40,009 nucleotides of DNA, from the NCBI GenBank assembly GCA_902578845.1, contig CACHEM010000008.1, positions 1 to 40,009 on the forward strand. The letters are read 5' to 3'. The stretch comes from an uncultured Prochlorococcus sp. GTDB taxonomy: Bacteria > Cyanobacteriota > Cyanobacteriia > PCC-6307 > Cyanobiaceae. The notes beneath the pieces are model-generated. The model did not search any database, had not been told where the DNA came from, and saw only the letters and a list, made by a program, of their open reading frames with translations. This document shows positions 26,996 through 36,908 of the stretch, piece after piece; within the stretch, counting starts at the first letter, position 1; each line of letters begins with the position of its first letter. The translations under genes were made by a program, and so were the position numbers.

Positions 26996-27796
26996 ATTTT
27001 AGGAGCAGGAACTATTCCTTACAAAGAAATATATTTCTCAAAAGATAAAATTTTTATTCAAAACAAAAAATTTGAGTATTATTCATCACCTATTCTTAGT
27101 CAAAATAATTTCAAACATGCCTACTTCACGAAGTCTTGCTCTGAGAAATTTCTTCAATTATTAGGGAATCACTTTAATGAAAATTCCATAAATTGTGTTT
27201 CCAATCAAATTCACAGTAATGTAATAGTATTTGGATCTCATTCGCAAAAAGGAACTAAGACTGATGCAGATGGTCTTTTTGGCAATAAATGCAGTCAAAA
27301 CTTATGGGTTTACACAGCTGATTGTATGCCAATATTTTTTGCAGATAAAAGAACAAGAAATGTAGCATCCTTGCATTGTGGAAGAAAAGGTTTAGAAAAA
27401 AAAATAATAAAAAACCTGGTAAAAATTTTCGATACTTTTGGGACAATTAGAGATGACTTAATTGTTGCAATAGGACCAGCGATTTCTAAGGAACATTATC
27501 TAGTTGATAAAATGACACTCAAAGAATTTTATAGAAAGGCCGAAAACAAAAACATAACTGTCAAATTTACTAAAGCTAAAAAAGATCTTTGTTTTAGTGA
27601 TTCAAATCAATTCAGAGAGCAAAACTTAAATCAACTTGACCTAAAAAGATCTGCCTATAGACAACTTATAAATGAGAACATCCCTCATACAAATATAGAC
27701 ATCTCAAATTTATGCACATACAAATTTAATAATGAATTTTATTCCTGGAGAAGGAGCCAAACATTCTCGAGACAATGGAATCTTATTTGCTCATAA
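26996..27796 (+). CDS. pgeF: YfiH/PgeF-family multicopper-like (laccase-domain) protein, no canonical start codon
   Basis: YfiH-family enzymes act on purine nucleosides or, as PgeF, edit misloaded peptidoglycan precursors. The three zinc ligands are present in QIHSNV (His), YTADCMP (Cys) and LHCGRKGL (His), and AIGPAIS matches the family's GPxI segment. The frame is continuous from a stop at 26981-26983 to 27796, but no ATG, GTG or TTG lies in it until 27326, which is past the first ligand. ATT at 26996, 4 bp after the Tab2 stop, would give 266 aa, a normal length. A rare ATT start, or a sequence error or frameshift near 26990, are the options. Confidence 0.75.
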   Translation: MLGAGTIPYKEIYFSKDKIFIQNKKFEYYSSPILSQNNFKHAYFTKSCSEKFLQLLGNHFNENSINCVSNQIHSNVIVFGSHSQKGTKTDADGLFGNKCSQNLWVYTADCMPIFFADKRTRNVASLHCGRKGLEKKIIKNLVKIFDTFGTIRDDLIVAIGPAISKEHYLVDKMTLKEFYRKAENKNITVKFTKAKKDLCFSDSNQFREQNLNQLDLKRSAYRQLINENIPHTNIDISNLCTYKFNNEFYSWRRSQTFSRQWNLICS

Positions 27797-27802
27797 AGAT
27801 AA

Positions 27803-28153
27803 TTAACTTGGACAAATTTCACTACTTAAGTTTTTAGCGACCAATAATTCCGTCATCTCCTTAGTACCTTTAATATTGAAAACTTTGGCTAACAAAACAT
27901 TCTCTTTGAAACCAATAGGCTTTATTTTAACTTTGCTCCCCCTTGGGAATTCACTCTTAAGTAGATTAGTTGCTTCAATCTCATCATTTTCATTTACATC
28001 TACACAAAATAATCCAATAGTTAAGTTTCTATTTTGATCCCCCACCAAAATAGTATTTGAACTTTTAATTTGAAGGATTTCGGCCGAGTTTACTATTACA
28101 GGATTAAGAACAATCAAACAGATTATAAATAAAATTTTTGATAATTTTTTCAA
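27803..28153 (-). CDS. Small secreted protein, possibly a degenerate SNase-like OB-fold
   Basis: The 116-aa product starts with a clear signal peptide (KK, hydrophobic residues 7-20, cleavage near VNSA-E), so the mature part of about 93 aa should be exported to the periplasm or thylakoid lumen. The rest, ILQIKSSNTILVGDQNR, LFCVDVNENDEIEATNLLKSE and GSKVKIKPIG, follows the strand and helix pattern of the thermonuclease family, but the catalytic Arg-Glu-Arg set is not evident, so enzyme activity is doubtful. Two cysteines (LFC, EIC) might form a disulfide. It lies downstream of ilvB's stop on the same strand, 68 bp away, and is convergent with the YfiH gene. Confidence 0.6.
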   Translation of the reverse strand: MKKLSKILFIICLIVLNPVIVNSAEILQIKSSNTILVGDQNRNLTIGLFCVDVNENDEIEATNLLKSEFPRGSKVKIKPIGFKENVLLAKVFNIKGTKEMTELLVAKNLSSEICPS

Positions 28154-28203
28154 TTCAGAAATAGTTAAGTTTTTAAATTTTCTTAAAGTTAATTTTTTAA
28201 AAT

Positions 28204-28227
28204 GACTAATTTAAAAAAAAATTAGTC
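28204..28227 (-). terminator. Hairpin overlapping the ilvB stop codon
   Basis: GACTAATTT and AAATTAGTC arms make a 9-bp stem with a 6-nt loop in the ilvB transcript; the 5' arm includes the last codon and stop. The sequence is AU-rich and the U-run after the 3' arm is weak, so it is a possible terminator only. Confidence 0.4.
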
Positions 28228-29985
28228 TTCACAATTAACATATCCAACCATTTGAGCATTACTTTTACCAGGAGGGACCATTGGATAACAATTTTCACCT
28301 CTTCTGACAAGGATATTAATCAAGGCAGGGCCGTCATGATCAAGCGCATTTTTTAATTCATTCTGTAATTGTTTTCTATCAGAAATTAAGTATCCTTTAA
28401 CTCCAAAAGACTCAGCAAGTTTTACAAAGTCAGGCTCACCACAGCTCATATCAGATGAGGAATATCTTTCATCATAGAAACTTTCCTGCCATTGTCTTAC
28501 CATCCCTTGCCAGCGATTATTGATAATAATCAATTTCACCTTTAGACCATATTGTGATAAGGTTCCTAATTCTTGAATATTCATTAAGACACTTGCATCT
28601 CCTGCAATACAAATTACTTCTGAATTAGGTAAAGCTGCTTTTACTCCAATTGCCGCTGGCAATCCAAAACCCATAGTTCCTAAACCTGCACTACTAATCC
28701 ATTTTCTTGGAGAATTCCTAAGATATTGAGCAGCCCACATCTGATGTTGTCCTACATCTGTAGTTATATATGCTTCTGGGGAAAGTTCCCTCACTTTTAA
28801 AAGAACTTCCTGAGGATAAATTTCTCCTTCTTTAGGCGGGTCATATAAAGGGTGTTTATGTTTCCAAAAATCAATTTTTTCTAACCAGTTTTTCGTCTGA
28901 CAAGTAAATTTGTTTTTTAGAGATTGTTCATTAATTTTCATAACAGCTTTTGAAACATCAGCAACAATTGCAACATCTACACGTCTATTTTTATTAACTT
29001 CTGCTGGGTCGATATCTATATGAATTACCTTTGCATTAGGTGCAAAAGTATCTAATTTTCCTGTCACCCTATCATCGAATCTAGCTCCAATAGCAATTAA
29101 AAGATCGCATTCTGTAACAGCAAAATTTGCATAAGCAGTTCCATGCATTCCTAACATCCCTACTGATAAATTGTCTTTTTCATCAAAAGCACCCTTCCCC
29201 ATTAAGGTTGTGGTAACTGGTATTTGATAATTCTTTGCCAAAGTTTTTATTTCATCATGAGCTCCTGAAGATATTGCCCCACCTCCAACGTATAGAAGAG
29301 GTCTTTCAGAATCTTCTATTAATTTAATTGCTTTGTTGATATCGCAATCATTAATTTCTCCATTCCTTTTAAATCCTTTAGGAATAATCTCACCAGGAAA
29401 AACTCTTTGGTAATTAAAGAACTCCTGACCTACATCTTTAGGTATATCAATTAAAACTGGGCCAGGCCTTCCAGATGAGGCTATAAAAAAAGCTTCAGAA
29501 ACTACTTTCCCGATATCTGAAGGATCCCTTATTACCCATGAATGTTTCACTATTGGAAGAGTTATACCAAAAATATCAGTTTCTTGAAAAGCGTCTGTCC
29601 CTATAGCAGGTCTTGGGACTTGACCTGTAACTACAACTAGAGGGACTGAATCCATTTGCGCAGTGGCAATTCCAGTTACCAAATTTGTTGCACCTGGGCC
29701 TGAGGTTCCAAAACATACTCCTACTTGACCAGTAGATCTTGCATATCCATCAGCCGCATGTGAACCACCTTGTTCATGCCTAACCATATAGTGCTTTAAC
29801 CAACCATCTTGTTCTGCCTTATGAACAGCGTCATATATTGGTAGTATGGCTCCCCCAGGATATCCAAATATGACTTTTACTCCATGAATTTTTAAAGAAT
29901 CCATTAGTGCATCTGCACCAGTTATCCAAACTGGATTTTCATGTTTTGAACTACCCTTTGAAAAGGATCTCGAAGTAAGGGTCAC
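28222..29985 (-). CDS. ilvB: Acetolactate synthase large subunit
   Basis: This TPP and FAD enzyme makes acetolactate or acetohydroxybutyrate for branched-chain amino acids. I chose GTG at 29985 (reading [16 protein letters not shown]), which agrees with the family start in picocyanobacteria and gives 587 aa; the frame is open 12 codons further. Diagnostic parts are [29 protein letters not shown] with the catalytic Glu, the RFDDRVTGK central-domain motif, and the TPP motif from GDASVLMN to [12 protein letters not shown]. The regulatory small subunit (ilvH) is not in the window. Confidence 0.95.
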   Translation of the reverse strand: MTLTSRSFSKGSSKHENPVWITGADALMDSLKIHGVKVIFGYPGGAILPIYDAVHKAEQDGWLKHYMVRHEQGGSHAADGYARSTGQVGVCFGTSGPGATNLVTGIATAQMDSVPLVVVTGQVPRPAIGTDAFQETDIFGITLPIVKHSWVIRDPSDIGKVVSEAFFIASSGRPGPVLIDIPKDVGQEFFNYQRVFPGEIIPKGFKRNGEINDCDINKAIKLIEDSERPLLYVGGGAISSGAHDEIKTLAKNYQIPVTTTLMGKGAFDEKDNLSVGMLGMHGTAYANFAVTECDLLIAIGARFDDRVTGKLDTFAPNAKVIHIDIDPAEVNKNRRVDVAIVADVSKAVMKINEQSLKNKFTCQTKNWLEKIDFWKHKHPLYDPPKEGEIYPQEVLLKVRELSPEAYITTDVGQHQMWAAQYLRNSPRKWISSAGLGTMGFGLPAAIGVKAALPNSEVICIAGDASVLMNIQELGTLSQYGLKVKLIIINNRWQGMVRQWQESFYDERYSSSDMSCGEPDFVKLAESFGVKGYLISDRKQLQNELKNALDHDGPALINILVRRGENCYPMVPPGKSNAQMVGYVNCED

Positions 29986-30120
29986 TAAAAATTCAATATT
30001 TACTATAAATATTAAACTCAATTAAATAATTTTGCTTCATTTAGAAATGTAATGTCAGAAATGTATTTAAAAAAACCTTTTAAAAAATTTAAAAATTTTC
30101 GAATAAAAATCAATTTTTCT

Positions 30121-31296
30121 TTATAAGATACCTAATTTATGTAGAGGTCCCGAGCCTGAAATAAGTTCAATAAAAAGCACAAGAAAAATAATCATTGCAA
30201 CCCTTCCGTTCCACACTTCTGAACTATTATTCCAACCCCATTGCCACTTCTCCTGAGGATAAAGTTTAACTTTTTCAGGCAACTGAGAAGCCTCCTCTAT
30301 ATTAACTAAAGGCCCTTCTAAGCAGGAAATCACTAGATCACTAAGTCCTTCAATAAAAGTTGGATGAGTATTTAGAGCTTTAACTCTCCGAAAGTTTTTA
30401 ATCCCAGCCTTTTCAGCAATTTCTTTATATTCAATATCAATTTCTTGCAATGTTTCGATATGCTCTCCAACGAAACTTATTGGGACCACAATCAGATCAT
30501 TAACATTTGACCTTCCAAGATCAGCTAATACTTCTTCTGTATAAGGCTTCAACCATTCAACGGGACCAACTCTACTTTGATAAGAAAGTGTATGAGGGTT
30601 ACTATGACCTAAACTTTTTTCCAACTCATTTATAATCAATAAAGAACAATCTTCAATTTGTTGTTTATAAGGGTCTCCAGCCTCCTCTACGTAACTCTTA
30701 GGGACTCCATGAGCGGTGAAAAATATATGGGCTTTTGAAGGTGATTCACAAAGTGAAATCTGTTCAGAAATTAATTCGACCATAGACTTTAAATAACCTG
30801 ACTGACTGAACCAACTCCTTACACATCTCATTGGAACCTTCTTAAATTCATCATCAGAATCTCGCAATTTTTTTAATTCTCTAAAGCTCGAACCACTCGT
30901 ACTTATCGAAAAATGCGGGTACAAGGGTATTACAACAACTTGATCTACGCGGTCTGCTTTCATATCAGCAATTGCTGATTCGGTAAAAGGGTGCCAATAC
31001 CTCATAGCGATGTAGGTAGTGGCATTAAACCCCTTGTCCCTTAATTTAGATTGTAATTCTCTTGCTTGTTGTTCAGTTATCCTTCTGATAGGTGAACCCC
31101 CACCTATGGAAAGGTAGGCCTGTTGTGAAGTTGTACTCCTAAGTGTGCTAATTAACCAAGCTAGGGGCTTTTGAAAAACAGGGAAAGGTGTCCTGATAAT
31201 TTCTGGATCAGAAAAAAGATTGTATAAGAATGGGCCGACATCAGTAATGCGTTCAGGCCCTCCTAAATTCATTAGTAAGACGCCTATTTTATCCAT
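30121..31296 (-). CDS. hemH: Ferrochelatase with C-terminal chlorophyll a/b-binding (LHC-like) helix
   Basis: HemH inserts Fe2+ into protoporphyrin IX, the branch point between haem and chlorophyll. The 391-aa protein begins [13 protein letters not shown] and has [11 protein letters not shown] with H196 and [15 protein letters not shown] with E278, the metal and substrate residues. After a linker (about 330-358) it carries a transmembrane CAB helix (360-385) with E360-V-W-N-G-R365, the chlorophyll-binding ExxNGR motif also found in high-light-inducible proteins. This type II ferrochelatase is known in cyanobacteria and plants; the tail is thought to bind pigment and link haem synthesis to chlorophyll status. 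It is divergent from the recombinase gene, 65 bp apart. Confidence 0.96.
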   Translation of the reverse strand: MDKIGVLLMNLGGPERITDVGPFLYNLFSDPEIIRTPFPVFQKPLAWLISTLRSTTSQQAYLSIGGGSPIRRITEQQARELQSKLRDKGFNATTYIAMRYWHPFTESAIADMKADRVDQVVVIPLYPHFSISTSGSSFRELKKLRDSDDEFKKVPMRCVRSWFSQSGYLKSMVELISEQISLCESPSKAHIFFTAHGVPKSYVEEAGDPYKQQIEDCSLLIINELEKSLGHSNPHTLSYQSRVGPVEWLKPYTEEVLADLGRSNVNDLIVVPISFVGEHIETLQEIDIEYKEIAEKAGIKNFRRVKALNTHPTFIEGLSDLVISCLEGPLVNIEEASQLPEKVKLYPQEKWQWGWNNSSEVWNGRVAMIIFLVLFIELISGSGPLHKLGIL

Positions 31297-31361
31297 TTAA
31301 AATTTATGGAGATTGAAAATCAACATTAAAAACGTCATTATATGGTCAATTATATAAGTAA

Positions 31362-32531
31362 ATGAACGTAATTCAGGAAATTAATAATGTTAATGATAAA
31401 TTTGCTACTCAAGGCAGCAAGCTTAAAATTGAGAAAAGGGGGGATAAATTAAATATTCGTGGTTCACTACCCTCCAAAGAAGATAACAATAACTATAAAA
31501 TTCAAAGAATATCTCTTGGCTTAAAGGCTGATATTTCTGGATTAGAGGAAGCCAAAAAAAAATTACAATTAATCAATTTGCAATTGGAATTGAATCAATT
31601 TGATTGGATTAATTGGATAGGCAAACCTTATAAAAAGGAAATAAAGGATGGTTTTGAATTCCCAAAAAGATTAAATCAATTTGAGGAATTTTTTTTTAAA
31701 GAAAATAAAAGTGATTTTCGAACCAGCACTAGAAAAACCACTTGGAGAAGTTCTTACAAACCATATATGAAAAGAATCCTAAATATTTACAATGACTTTG
31801 AGAATGAAGCTTTAGAAAAAGTATTTCAAAAAACACTTGAAAGTTATAAGGAAGGTACCAGAAGTAGGAAACAATGCGCTACTTCTTTAAGTGTTTTGGC
31901 TAAGTTTTTGGACATTAAACTACCAGAAGATTGGAAATTAAACTCTAGAGGATATGGTCTGAACAAAGCAGGATTTAGGGATCTACCTAAAGACGAATTA
32001 ATAGAGGAACTATGGGAGACGATACCAAACAAGTCTTGGAAATTTGTTTTTGGTCTGATGGCTACATATGGATTGAGGAATCATGAAGTATTTTTTTGTG
32101 ATTTAAGTTCTCTTACTAATTTTGGGGACAAAATTATTAGAGTTTTACCTACGACTAAAACTGGGGAACATCAAGTTTGGCCATTTCATCCTGAATGGGT
32201 GGAAAAGTTCGAATTATCAAAACTTGGTGAGAATCCAAAACTTCTACCAAATATTAATAGAGACCTTAAAATTACAACCTTACAGAATATTGGAAAAAAA
32301 ATTACAGATCAGTTTAAGCGCTACTCTTTACAAATAAAACCTTATGATCTAAGGCATGCTTGGGCAGTTAGAACAATTTTTTATGATTTACCTGATACTG
32401 TGGCTGCCAGAATGATGGGACATTCGGTTAGTTTACACACTCAAACTTATCACCACTGGATTACTAAAAGAGATCAACAACAGGCAGTAAATAATGCACT
32501 TCTAAAAGTTAAAAGAGTTAAAAATATTTAA
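31362..32531 (+). CDS. Tyrosine recombinase (phage integrase family)
   Basis: The 389-aa protein has an N-terminal arm and core-binding region (about 1-200) and a C-terminal catalytic domain. The catalytic set is R239 (ATYGLRNHE), K266 (TTKTGEH), R331 and H354 (MMGHS), and the nucleophile Y363 (QTYHHW). The first histidine of the HxxR box is replaced by Y328 (YDLRH), a change tolerated in some families. It should cut and rejoin DNA at specific sites. No tRNA, excisionase, phage gene or direct-repeat boundary is visible nearby, and cobO follows by 35 bp, so it looks like a resident core gene rather than part of an element. Its target is unknown. Confidence 0.85.
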   Translation: MNVIQEINNVNDKFATQGSKLKIEKRGDKLNIRGSLPSKEDNNNYKIQRISLGLKADISGLEEAKKKLQLINLQLELNQFDWINWIGKPYKKEIKDGFEFPKRLNQFEEFFFKENKSDFRTSTRKTTWRSSYKPYMKRILNIYNDFENEALEKVFQKTLESYKEGTRSRKQCATSLSVLAKFLDIKLPEDWKLNSRGYGLNKAGFRDLPKDELIEELWETIPNKSWKFVFGLMATYGLRNHEVFFCDLSSLTNFGDKIIRVLPTTKTGEHQVWPFHPEWVEKFELSKLGENPKLLPNINRDLKITTLQNIGKKITDQFKRYSLQIKPYDLRHAWAVRTIFYDLPDTVAARMMGHSVSLHTQTYHHWITKRDQQQAVNNALLKVKRVKNI

Positions 32532-32566
32532 AGATTTATAATAAATCAAATAAAAATAAGGGTCAT

Positions 32567-33259
32567 ATGCAAGAAAAACCTTCATCTTCCAAGAAAATAT
32601 TAAACCTCGATAATCAAGCAAATAAACTTGGAATGGGAGGTAAATTATCACCGGATATCGATGAAAGCTCATATAAAAAAAGAATGCAGCAAAGAAAAGA
32701 TATTCAAGCTGAAAGACTACAAACTAGAAAAACAAAAAAAGGATTATTGATTGTTTTCACAGGAAATGGCAAGGGTAAGACAACTGCATCTTTAGGTATG
32801 GCTTTAAGGACGATAGGGCATGGCTATAAAGTAGCAATAATTCAATTTATCAAAGGAGGCTGGACCACTGGAGAAGAAAAAGCACTTAAAAACTTGTCTT
32901 CAAAAATATCTTGGCATTCATTAGGAGAGGGATTTACTTGGGAAACACAAGACAGAATAAGAGATGAAAAATTAGTTCAAGAGGCTTGGCAACTAGCTAA
33001 AAAATACATACAAAACGAATCTTATAAACTTATCATTCTTGATGAAATTAATATTGCGACAAAACTTGGTTATCTTGCACCCGAAGAAATAATCACTTTT
33101 TTAAAAAGCTTAAATAATAGAAAAAATCATATTGTTTTAACTGGAAGGGGAGCATCTGATTTAATCATAAATTACGCTGATCTAGTTACAGAAATGAAAC
33201 TAATAAGACATCCTTTCAAAGAGCAAGGAATAAAAGCACAAAAGTGCGTTGAATTTTAG
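32567..33259 (+). CDS. cobO: Cob(I)alamin adenosyltransferase, CobA/CobO/BtuR type
   Basis: This enzyme adenosylates cobalamin or its precursors to give the 5'-deoxyadenosyl form. The 230-aa protein has an N-terminal extension of about 50 polar residues and then VFTGNGKGKTTASLGMALR (the P-loop GNGKGKTT, 66-73), IIQFIKGGWTTGEE, and ILDEINIATKLGYL with the Walker B-like Asp-Glu, and VLTGRGAS. This matches the CobA/CobO family, including the reversed-phase P-loop. Marine picocyanobacteria make pseudocobalamin, so it may act in that pathway. It follows the recombinase by 35 bp. Confidence 0.95.
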   Translation: MQEKPSSSKKILNLDNQANKLGMGGKLSPDIDESSYKKRMQQRKDIQAERLQTRKTKKGLLIVFTGNGKGKTTASLGMALRTIGHGYKVAIIQFIKGGWTTGEEKALKNLSSKISWHSLGEGFTWETQDRIRDEKLVQEAWQLAKKYIQNESYKLIILDEINIATKLGYLAPEEIITFLKSLNNRKNHIVLTGRGASDLIINYADLVTEMKLIRHPFKEQGIKAQKCVEF

Positions 33260-33385
33260 TTGAAGTAAATTTTATTTGAATTTTGTTTAGGCAGGTTTAG
33301 AAATGTTTAAAGACGCAAGCAATATCTGAACAAAAAATAAATATGGCACATTTACTTGCTAAGGTCTTAAAAGTACAATTATTGA

Positions 33386-34090
33386 ATGACTTACAAAAGA
33401 GTTCTCTTAAAACTTAGTGGTGAAGCACTAATGGGTGAAAAACCTTATGGTATTGATCCTGCTATAGTTCAATCAATTGCAGAAGATGTTTCAAAAGTAG
33501 TAGAAAATAATGTACAACTTGCAATAGTTGTTGGTGGTGGAAACATTTTTAGGGGGCTTAAAGGATCTGCAGACGGAATGGATCGCGCAACTGCTGATTA
33601 TGTAGGGATGCTAGCAACAGTAATGAACGCAATTTCACTTCAAGATGGTCTTGAAAGAGTAGGAGTTGCAACCAGAGTGCAAACAGCAATTGAAATGCAG
33701 GAAATTGCCGAACCCTACATTAGAAGAAGAGCCATAAGGCACCTAGAAAAAGGTAGAGTTGTAGTTTTCGGAGGTGGATGCGGAAATCCATTTTTTACAA
33801 CTGATACTACGGCAGCTTTGAGGGCAGCAGAGATAAACGCTGAAGTTGTTATGAAGGCTACTAAGGTTGATGGAGTATACGATCGTGATCCAAATCAATT
33901 TAAAGATGCAAAAAAATATTCCTCTCTCAGTTATCAACAAGTTCTTACTGATGAAATTGCAGTAATGGACAGTACTGCGATTGCACTTTGCAAAGATAAT
34001 AATATCCCAATTATGGTTTTTGATATATTCAAAAAAGGTAACATTTCTAAAGCTGTTGCTGGTGAGCCAATAGGCTCTTTAATTAGTTAA
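33386..34090 (+). CDS. pyrH: UMP kinase
   Basis: PyrH phosphorylates UMP to UDP and is the bacterial hexameric, amino-acid-kinase-type enzyme. The 234-aa product begins [15 protein letters not shown], with [45 protein letters not shown] and [11 protein letters not shown] following, all family signatures. The length is normal. It is followed 21 bp later by frr, the common pyrH-frr arrangement, and the upstream gap to cobO is 126 bp. Confidence 0.97.
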   Translation: MTYKRVLLKLSGEALMGEKPYGIDPAIVQSIAEDVSKVVENNVQLAIVVGGGNIFRGLKGSADGMDRATADYVGMLATVMNAISLQDGLERVGVATRVQTAIEMQEIAEPYIRRRAIRHLEKGRVVVFGGGCGNPFFTTDTTAALRAAEINAEVVMKATKVDGVYDRDPNQFKDAKKYSSLSYQQVLTDEIAVMDSTAIALCKDNNIPIMVFDIFKKGNISKAVAGEPIGSLIS

Positions 34091-34111
34091 AGATCATTTA
34101 ATTTTTTAATT

Positions 34112-34660
34112 ATGAAAGAAAAAGAAATTCAAGAAAATATGAATAAAAGTATTGAAGCCACACAAAGAAACTTTAATACAATTAGGACAGGTAGAGCTAA
34201 TGCTTCCTTGTTAGACAGAGTAAGTGTTGAGTACTACGGAGCAGAAACACCAATCAAATCGCTTGCCACTATAAGCACTGTTGATTCACAAACTATCTCA
34301 ATACAACCTTTCGATATTTCATGTTTACAAGCGATAGAGAAATCTATTTCTATGAGTGATTTAGGTATTACTCCAAATAATGATGGGAAAGTAATAAGAA
34401 TAAATGTTCCTCCTTTAACAGAAGAAAGAAGAAAAGAATTTTGTAAATTAGCCTCTAAATATGCTGAGGAAGGGAAAGTAGCCTTGAGAAATATCAGAAG
34501 AGATGCTGTTGATAAAGAAAAAAAAGACGAAAAAGATGGCCTTATTTCAATTGACGAATCGAGAGATAATCAATTTGAAATTCAGAAAATTACTGATAAA
34601 TATATCGCTTTAATAGAAACTAAATTGTCTGAGAAAGAGAAGGAAATTCTAAAAGTTTGA
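34112..34660 (+). CDS. frr: Ribosome recycling factor
   Basis: RRF splits the post-termination ribosome together with EF-G. The 182-aa protein has the typical start with [23 protein letters not shown], then [43 protein letters not shown] and [10 protein letters not shown] (landmarks for domain I, hinge and domain II). Length 182 is close to the family average of 185. It lies 21 bp after pyrH, and its stop codon overlaps the next gene's TTG start in TTGA. Confidence 0.97.
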   Translation: MKEKEIQENMNKSIEATQRNFNTIRTGRANASLLDRVSVEYYGAETPIKSLATISTVDSQTISIQPFDISCLQAIEKSISMSDLGITPNNDGKVIRINVPPLTEERRKEFCKLASKYAEEGKVALRNIRRDAVDKEKKDEKDGLISIDESRDNQFEIQKITDKYIALIETKLSEKEKEILKV

Positions 34661-35790
34661 CAGAATTTGACGTTGTAATAATTGGTGGAGGTCTATCAGG
34701 ATCCTCCACTGCTCTTAACCTATCAAAGAAAGGATATTCAGTTCTAATTATTGAAAAAGAAAAATCCCAAGATTACAAACCATGTGCAGGTGGGATGGCA
34801 TCTTCAATGCAAAGATTTCTTCCTTTAAATTTAGAAGATTGCATAGAATCAAAAATTAAAAATGTTGAATTCAGATGGAAGGCTGCAGATAATGTAACTG
34901 CTGATCTGACTGGTGAATCGCCATTTTGGATTGTTAAAAGAGAAAAACTAGATCAATTATTACTTGATGAATCCTTAAGTAATGGAGCTCAGATAATGAG
35001 ACCATTACTGATAGAAAAAATCATAAAAAAAAATGATAAATGGGAAATTACTTGCAATAACAAAATAAAATATATTACAGAATTTCTCGTAATTGCAGAT
35101 GGCTCCCAATCGAAATGGGCGAGTTATTTCAATTTAGGGCCAAGAAAGCCAAAATTTGCCACCACAATCTCATTAAGATTGAAAGGTTTAGGTGAAATAC
35201 CTAGAGATGCAGTTAGATTTGAGTTTGGATTTATAAAATATGGTTTTGCATGGGCATTCCCCCTAAGAGAAAGCTTAAATATTGGTTTAGGTACTTTTAT
35301 AAATAATGGCCTCTTAGAAAATCAGGCTATAAATAAACAAGTTATCAGAAGCTTCGGTTTTGATGATTTTCCTCATAAAATAATTAGTAAGAAACTGAGA
35401 ATATGGAATGGCTTCCACTCAATTAATGGTGACAAAGTTTTAGCGGTTGGAGATGCAGCATCTCTATGTGATCCATTTTTAGCTGAAGGAATTAGACCAT
35501 CTTTAATTAGCAGTTTTTATGCTGCAGAATACATAGATCAGTTCCTATCAGGGAAAGTAGATGATTTTAATCTTTATACGAAGAAAATTAACAACATTTG
35601 GGGGAAATCAATGGCTTGGGGGAGGAGAATAGCCCAAGTATTTTATAGATTTCCCAGAACTGGATATCAATTAGGTGTCAAAAGAAAAACAGCACCTAAA
35701 CGTATTGCTCAAATATTATCAGGAGAAATGAGTTATGAAGATATTGCAAAAAGAGTTATCAGACGACTTTTAACAAAAAGGGGGGCTTAA
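34657..35790 (+). CDS. Geranylgeranyl-reductase-family FAD-dependent oxidoreductase
   Basis: This 377-aa flavoprotein has the Rossmann motif [17 protein letters not shown] (residues 6-22), PCAGGM near residue 45, the second FAD motif [20 protein letters not shown], and an overall match to the geranylgeranyl reductase family. Family members reduce polyprenyl chains; the main chlorophyll enzyme is ChlP, and I think this is a paralogue rather than ChlP itself, based on the divergent GGR features and the tail [20 protein letters not shown]. The start is TTG at 34657, inside frr's TGA. Substrate unknown; a quinone or carotenoid-type prenyl chain is possible. Confidence 0.8.
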   Translation: MTEFDVVIIGGGLSGSSTALNLSKKGYSVLIIEKEKSQDYKPCAGGMASSMQRFLPLNLEDCIESKIKNVEFRWKAADNVTADLTGESPFWIVKREKLDQLLLDESLSNGAQIMRPLLIEKIIKKNDKWEITCNNKIKYITEFLVIADGSQSKWASYFNLGPRKPKFATTISLRLKGLGEIPRDAVRFEFGFIKYGFAWAFPLRESLNIGLGTFINNGLLENQAINKQVIRSFGFDDFPHKIISKKLRIWNGFHSINGDKVLAVGDAASLCDPFLAEGIRPSLISSFYAAEYIDQFLSGKVDDFNLYTKKINNIWGKSMAWGRRIAQVFYRFPRTGYQLGVKRKTAPKRIAQILSGEMSYEDIAKRVIRRLLTKRGA

Positions 35791-35814
35791 TTCTTTTTCA
35801 ATTCGAACTTAAAT

Positions 35815-36816
35815 TTAGTTAGCAGAAATCAATTTATGATTTTTAATTTCTGAATATCTCTTCAGTAGCAGCTCTTCTAATTCTTCTATAGCCTTACTGA
35901 ATCCAGTGATACCTTCACTAAGCTTTTCACTTGCCATTTGATCTTCTAACATACTTAATCTGAAATCTTTTTCTTCAAATTCGTAATCAATAGAATTATT
36001 TATTTGGGTACTTTCATCTAATTTCCTGACTAACTCTCCTTTTTCTTTTTTAAGTTCTTCAAGAAATTTTGGTGCAATTGTTAAAAGATCGCAACCTGCT
36101 AATTCTTTTATTTCATCGAGATTTCTAAAACTCGCTCCCATTACTTCTGTCTTGAATCCCTTTTCTTTAAAGTAATTGTATATTTGTGTAACCGAAATAA
36201 CACCAGGGTCTTCAGCACCAACAAAACTAGTTTTACCAGTTTTTGCTTTATGCCAATCTAATATACGGCCAACGAAGGGAGAAATTAGAGTTATCTTTGC
36301 ATTAGCACAAGTTACAGCTTGGCAGAAGTTAAAAAGTAAAGTTAAGTTGCACTTGATACCCTCTTTTTCCAAAATTTCAGCTGCCTTAATTCCCTCCCAA
36401 GTTGCGGCAATCTTAATTAAAATTCTTTCCTTTTCAATTCCAAAATTTTTATAGAGATTGATCAATTTTCTTGCTTTTTCTACCGTAGCTTTAGTGTCAA
36501 AGCTCAGTCTTGCATCAACTTCTGTAGAAACACGCCCTGAAATAATTTTCAATATTTCTTTTCCAAAAAATACTGAAACTTGGTCAACAGTTTCTTTAAT
36601 TAATTCAATTTCAGAGAATCCTTGGGACAATGACTTGTGTGAACTTTCTAAAGCTTTATCAATTAACTTCACATAATCAGGGTTCTTAGCAGCAGCAAGT
36701 ATTAGCGATGGATTGGTGGTGGCGTCCCTTGGTTGAAATTTTTTTATCGAATCTAAATCTCCAGTATCAGCAACAACAACGGTCATTGAGGACAATTGTT
36801 CTAAAATTGATTTCAT
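35815..36816 (-). CDS. tal: Transaldolase
   Basis: Transaldolase moves a dihydroxyacetone unit between sugar phosphates in the pentose phosphate pathway. The 333-aa protein of the classic TalB type has VADTGDLD with D17, [26 protein letters not shown], and K135 in [12 protein letters not shown], the Schiff-base lysine, with the following [11 protein letters not shown] and [10 protein letters not shown]. All catalytic parts are present. It is convergent with the flavoprotein gene (24 bp) and 93 bp downstream of ftsI on the same strand. Cyanobacterial transaldolase helps carbon catabolism in the dark, and cyanophages carry their own version. Confidence 0.96.
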   Translation of the reverse strand: MKSILEQLSSMTVVVADTGDLDSIKKFQPRDATTNPSLILAAAKNPDYVKLIDKALESSHKSLSQGFSEIELIKETVDQVSVFFGKEILKIISGRVSTEVDARLSFDTKATVEKARKLINLYKNFGIEKERILIKIAATWEGIKAAEILEKEGIKCNLTLLFNFCQAVTCANAKITLISPFVGRILDWHKAKTGKTSFVGAEDPGVISVTQIYNYFKEKGFKTEVMGASFRNLDEIKELAGCDLLTIAPKFLEELKKEKGELVRKLDESTQINNSIDYEFEEKDFRLSMLEDQMASEKLSEGITGFSKAIEELEELLLKRYSEIKNHKLISAN

Positions 36817-36858
36817 ATCTAGATAATCATATATATATACATAAACTAGCTTTTATTC

Positions 36859-36874
36859 CTGATGAAATCATCAG
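36859..36874 (-). other. Small hairpin between ftsI and tal
   Basis: CTGATG and CATCAG arms with a 4-base loop lie 34 nt after the ftsI stop. The lack of a U-run argues against a strong terminator; partial termination or processing is possible. Confidence 0.3.
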
Positions 36875-36908
36875 ATAATGAACTAAATATTTATAAAAAT
36901 GGAAAATT

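Noticed and set aside
31297..31361. Possible attachment site beside the tyrosine recombinase
   Set aside because: No tRNA and no direct repeat on both sides of the gene could be seen.
36817..36908. Strong terminator between ftsI and tal
   Set aside because: The hairpin is only 6 bp and no U-run follows, so it is listed merely as a small hairpin.
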